Assembly: GCA_002309805.1 (NCBI GenBank)
Contig: DBYJ01000045.1
Span: 19,743-83,742 of the forward strand
DNA: 64,000 nt
From: Bacteroidales bacterium UBA1189
Lineage (GTDB): Bacteria > Bacteroidota > Bacteroidia > Bacteroidales > Bacteroidaceae
Direction of reading: 5' to 3'
Below, piece after piece: positions 63,978-64,000 of the stretch. The position numbers and the translations under genes were made by a program. Numbering within the stretch: position 1 is the first letter of the stretch; each line of letters opens with the position of its first letter. The notes below the pieces were generated by a model that was not told the DNA's origin, did no database searches, and worked only from the letters and a program-made list of their open reading frames with translations.

Positions 63978-64000
63978 TGAAGAGAATGAGACTCGAACTC
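63978..64000 (-). tRNA. tRNA gene cut by the window end (identity unknown)
   Basis: Minus strand gives the 3' part only: GAG TTCGAGT CTCAT (T arm), acceptor strand TCTCTTC and discriminator A. The anticodon is outside the window. Confidence 0.8.

Overview
The window looks like a chromosomal segment from a propionate-forming, bile- or gut-type Bacteroidales, most likely Prevotellaceae. The reasons are: many promoters of the Bacteroidetes type (TTTG near -33 and TAnnTTTG near -7) with no clear Shine-Dalgarno sequences; the Bacteroidetes ATP synthase order atpDC-B-E-F-H-A-G; a six-gene Na+-NQR operon; an mce-mmdA-oadG-mmdC-mmdB sodium-pump decarboxylase operon; secreted glycosidases of families GH31 and GH95; a Ser-type sulfatase; and a TonB-receptor-like barrel. 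The species assignment is inference from gene content, not from a database search. No insertion sequence, phage, plasmid or CRISPR array was seen. Gene content is mostly core or housekeeping.

Layout. 1-4.4 kb: a MalY/PatB aminotransferase cut by the window edge and a convergent GH31 glucosidase. 4.5-10.5 kb: nqrABCDEF on the minus strand with its own promoter and terminator. 10.5-11.1 kb: an intergenic region with nine phased 22-nt repeats. 11.1-20.5 kb: an SMI1/KNR4 protein, then a co-directional run of tamB, an RluA-type pseudouridine synthase, a DUF1460 cysteine amidase-like protein, a His-rich CobW-type GTPase and a Tat-exported TIM-barrel protein. 20.5-22.2 kb: a lipoprotein and an outer-membrane protein on the minus strand. 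22.2-24.2 kb: tRNA-Arg and a CaCA cation exchanger. 24.2-27.8 kb: thrS-infC-rpmI-rplT. 27.8-36.9 kb: sulfatase, the three-gene pnt transhydrogenase, and the methylmalonyl-CoA epimerase/decarboxylase operon. 36.9-46.3 kb: lipid kinase, miaA, ftsE, a glycosyltransferase, an HU-like regulator with palindromic leader, an outer-membrane beta-barrel protein and a membrane-anchored TPR/HTH protein. 46.5-54.9 kb: a DUF389 membrane protein and the whole F-type ATP synthase. 55-60 kb: a large secreted multidomain protein with a tiny Gly-rich partner, a lipoprotein and a 57-residue membrane protein. 60.2-61.3 kb: rpsF-rpsR-rplI. 61.4-64 kb: a GH95 fucosidase-like lipoprotein and two tRNA genes, one cut by the window end.

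The energy genes fit together. MmdABCD decarboxylation of (S)-methylmalonyl-CoA (made by Mce from the R form) and NQR electron transfer would both export Na+, PntAB links the NADH/NADPH pools to the membrane gradient, and the ATP synthase c subunit lacks the known Na+ ligands, suggesting H+ coupling.

The most unusual signals are non-coding. Four intergenic sites carry degenerate tandem repeats with strict 21- or 22-nt period (about two DNA turns) but locus-specific sequence. Five sites carry strict heptanucleotide repeats, two of which run into or through coding sequence (malY, the end of miaA). The leader of the HU-like gene holds three alternating 11-nt half-sites that can form two mutually exclusive hairpins.
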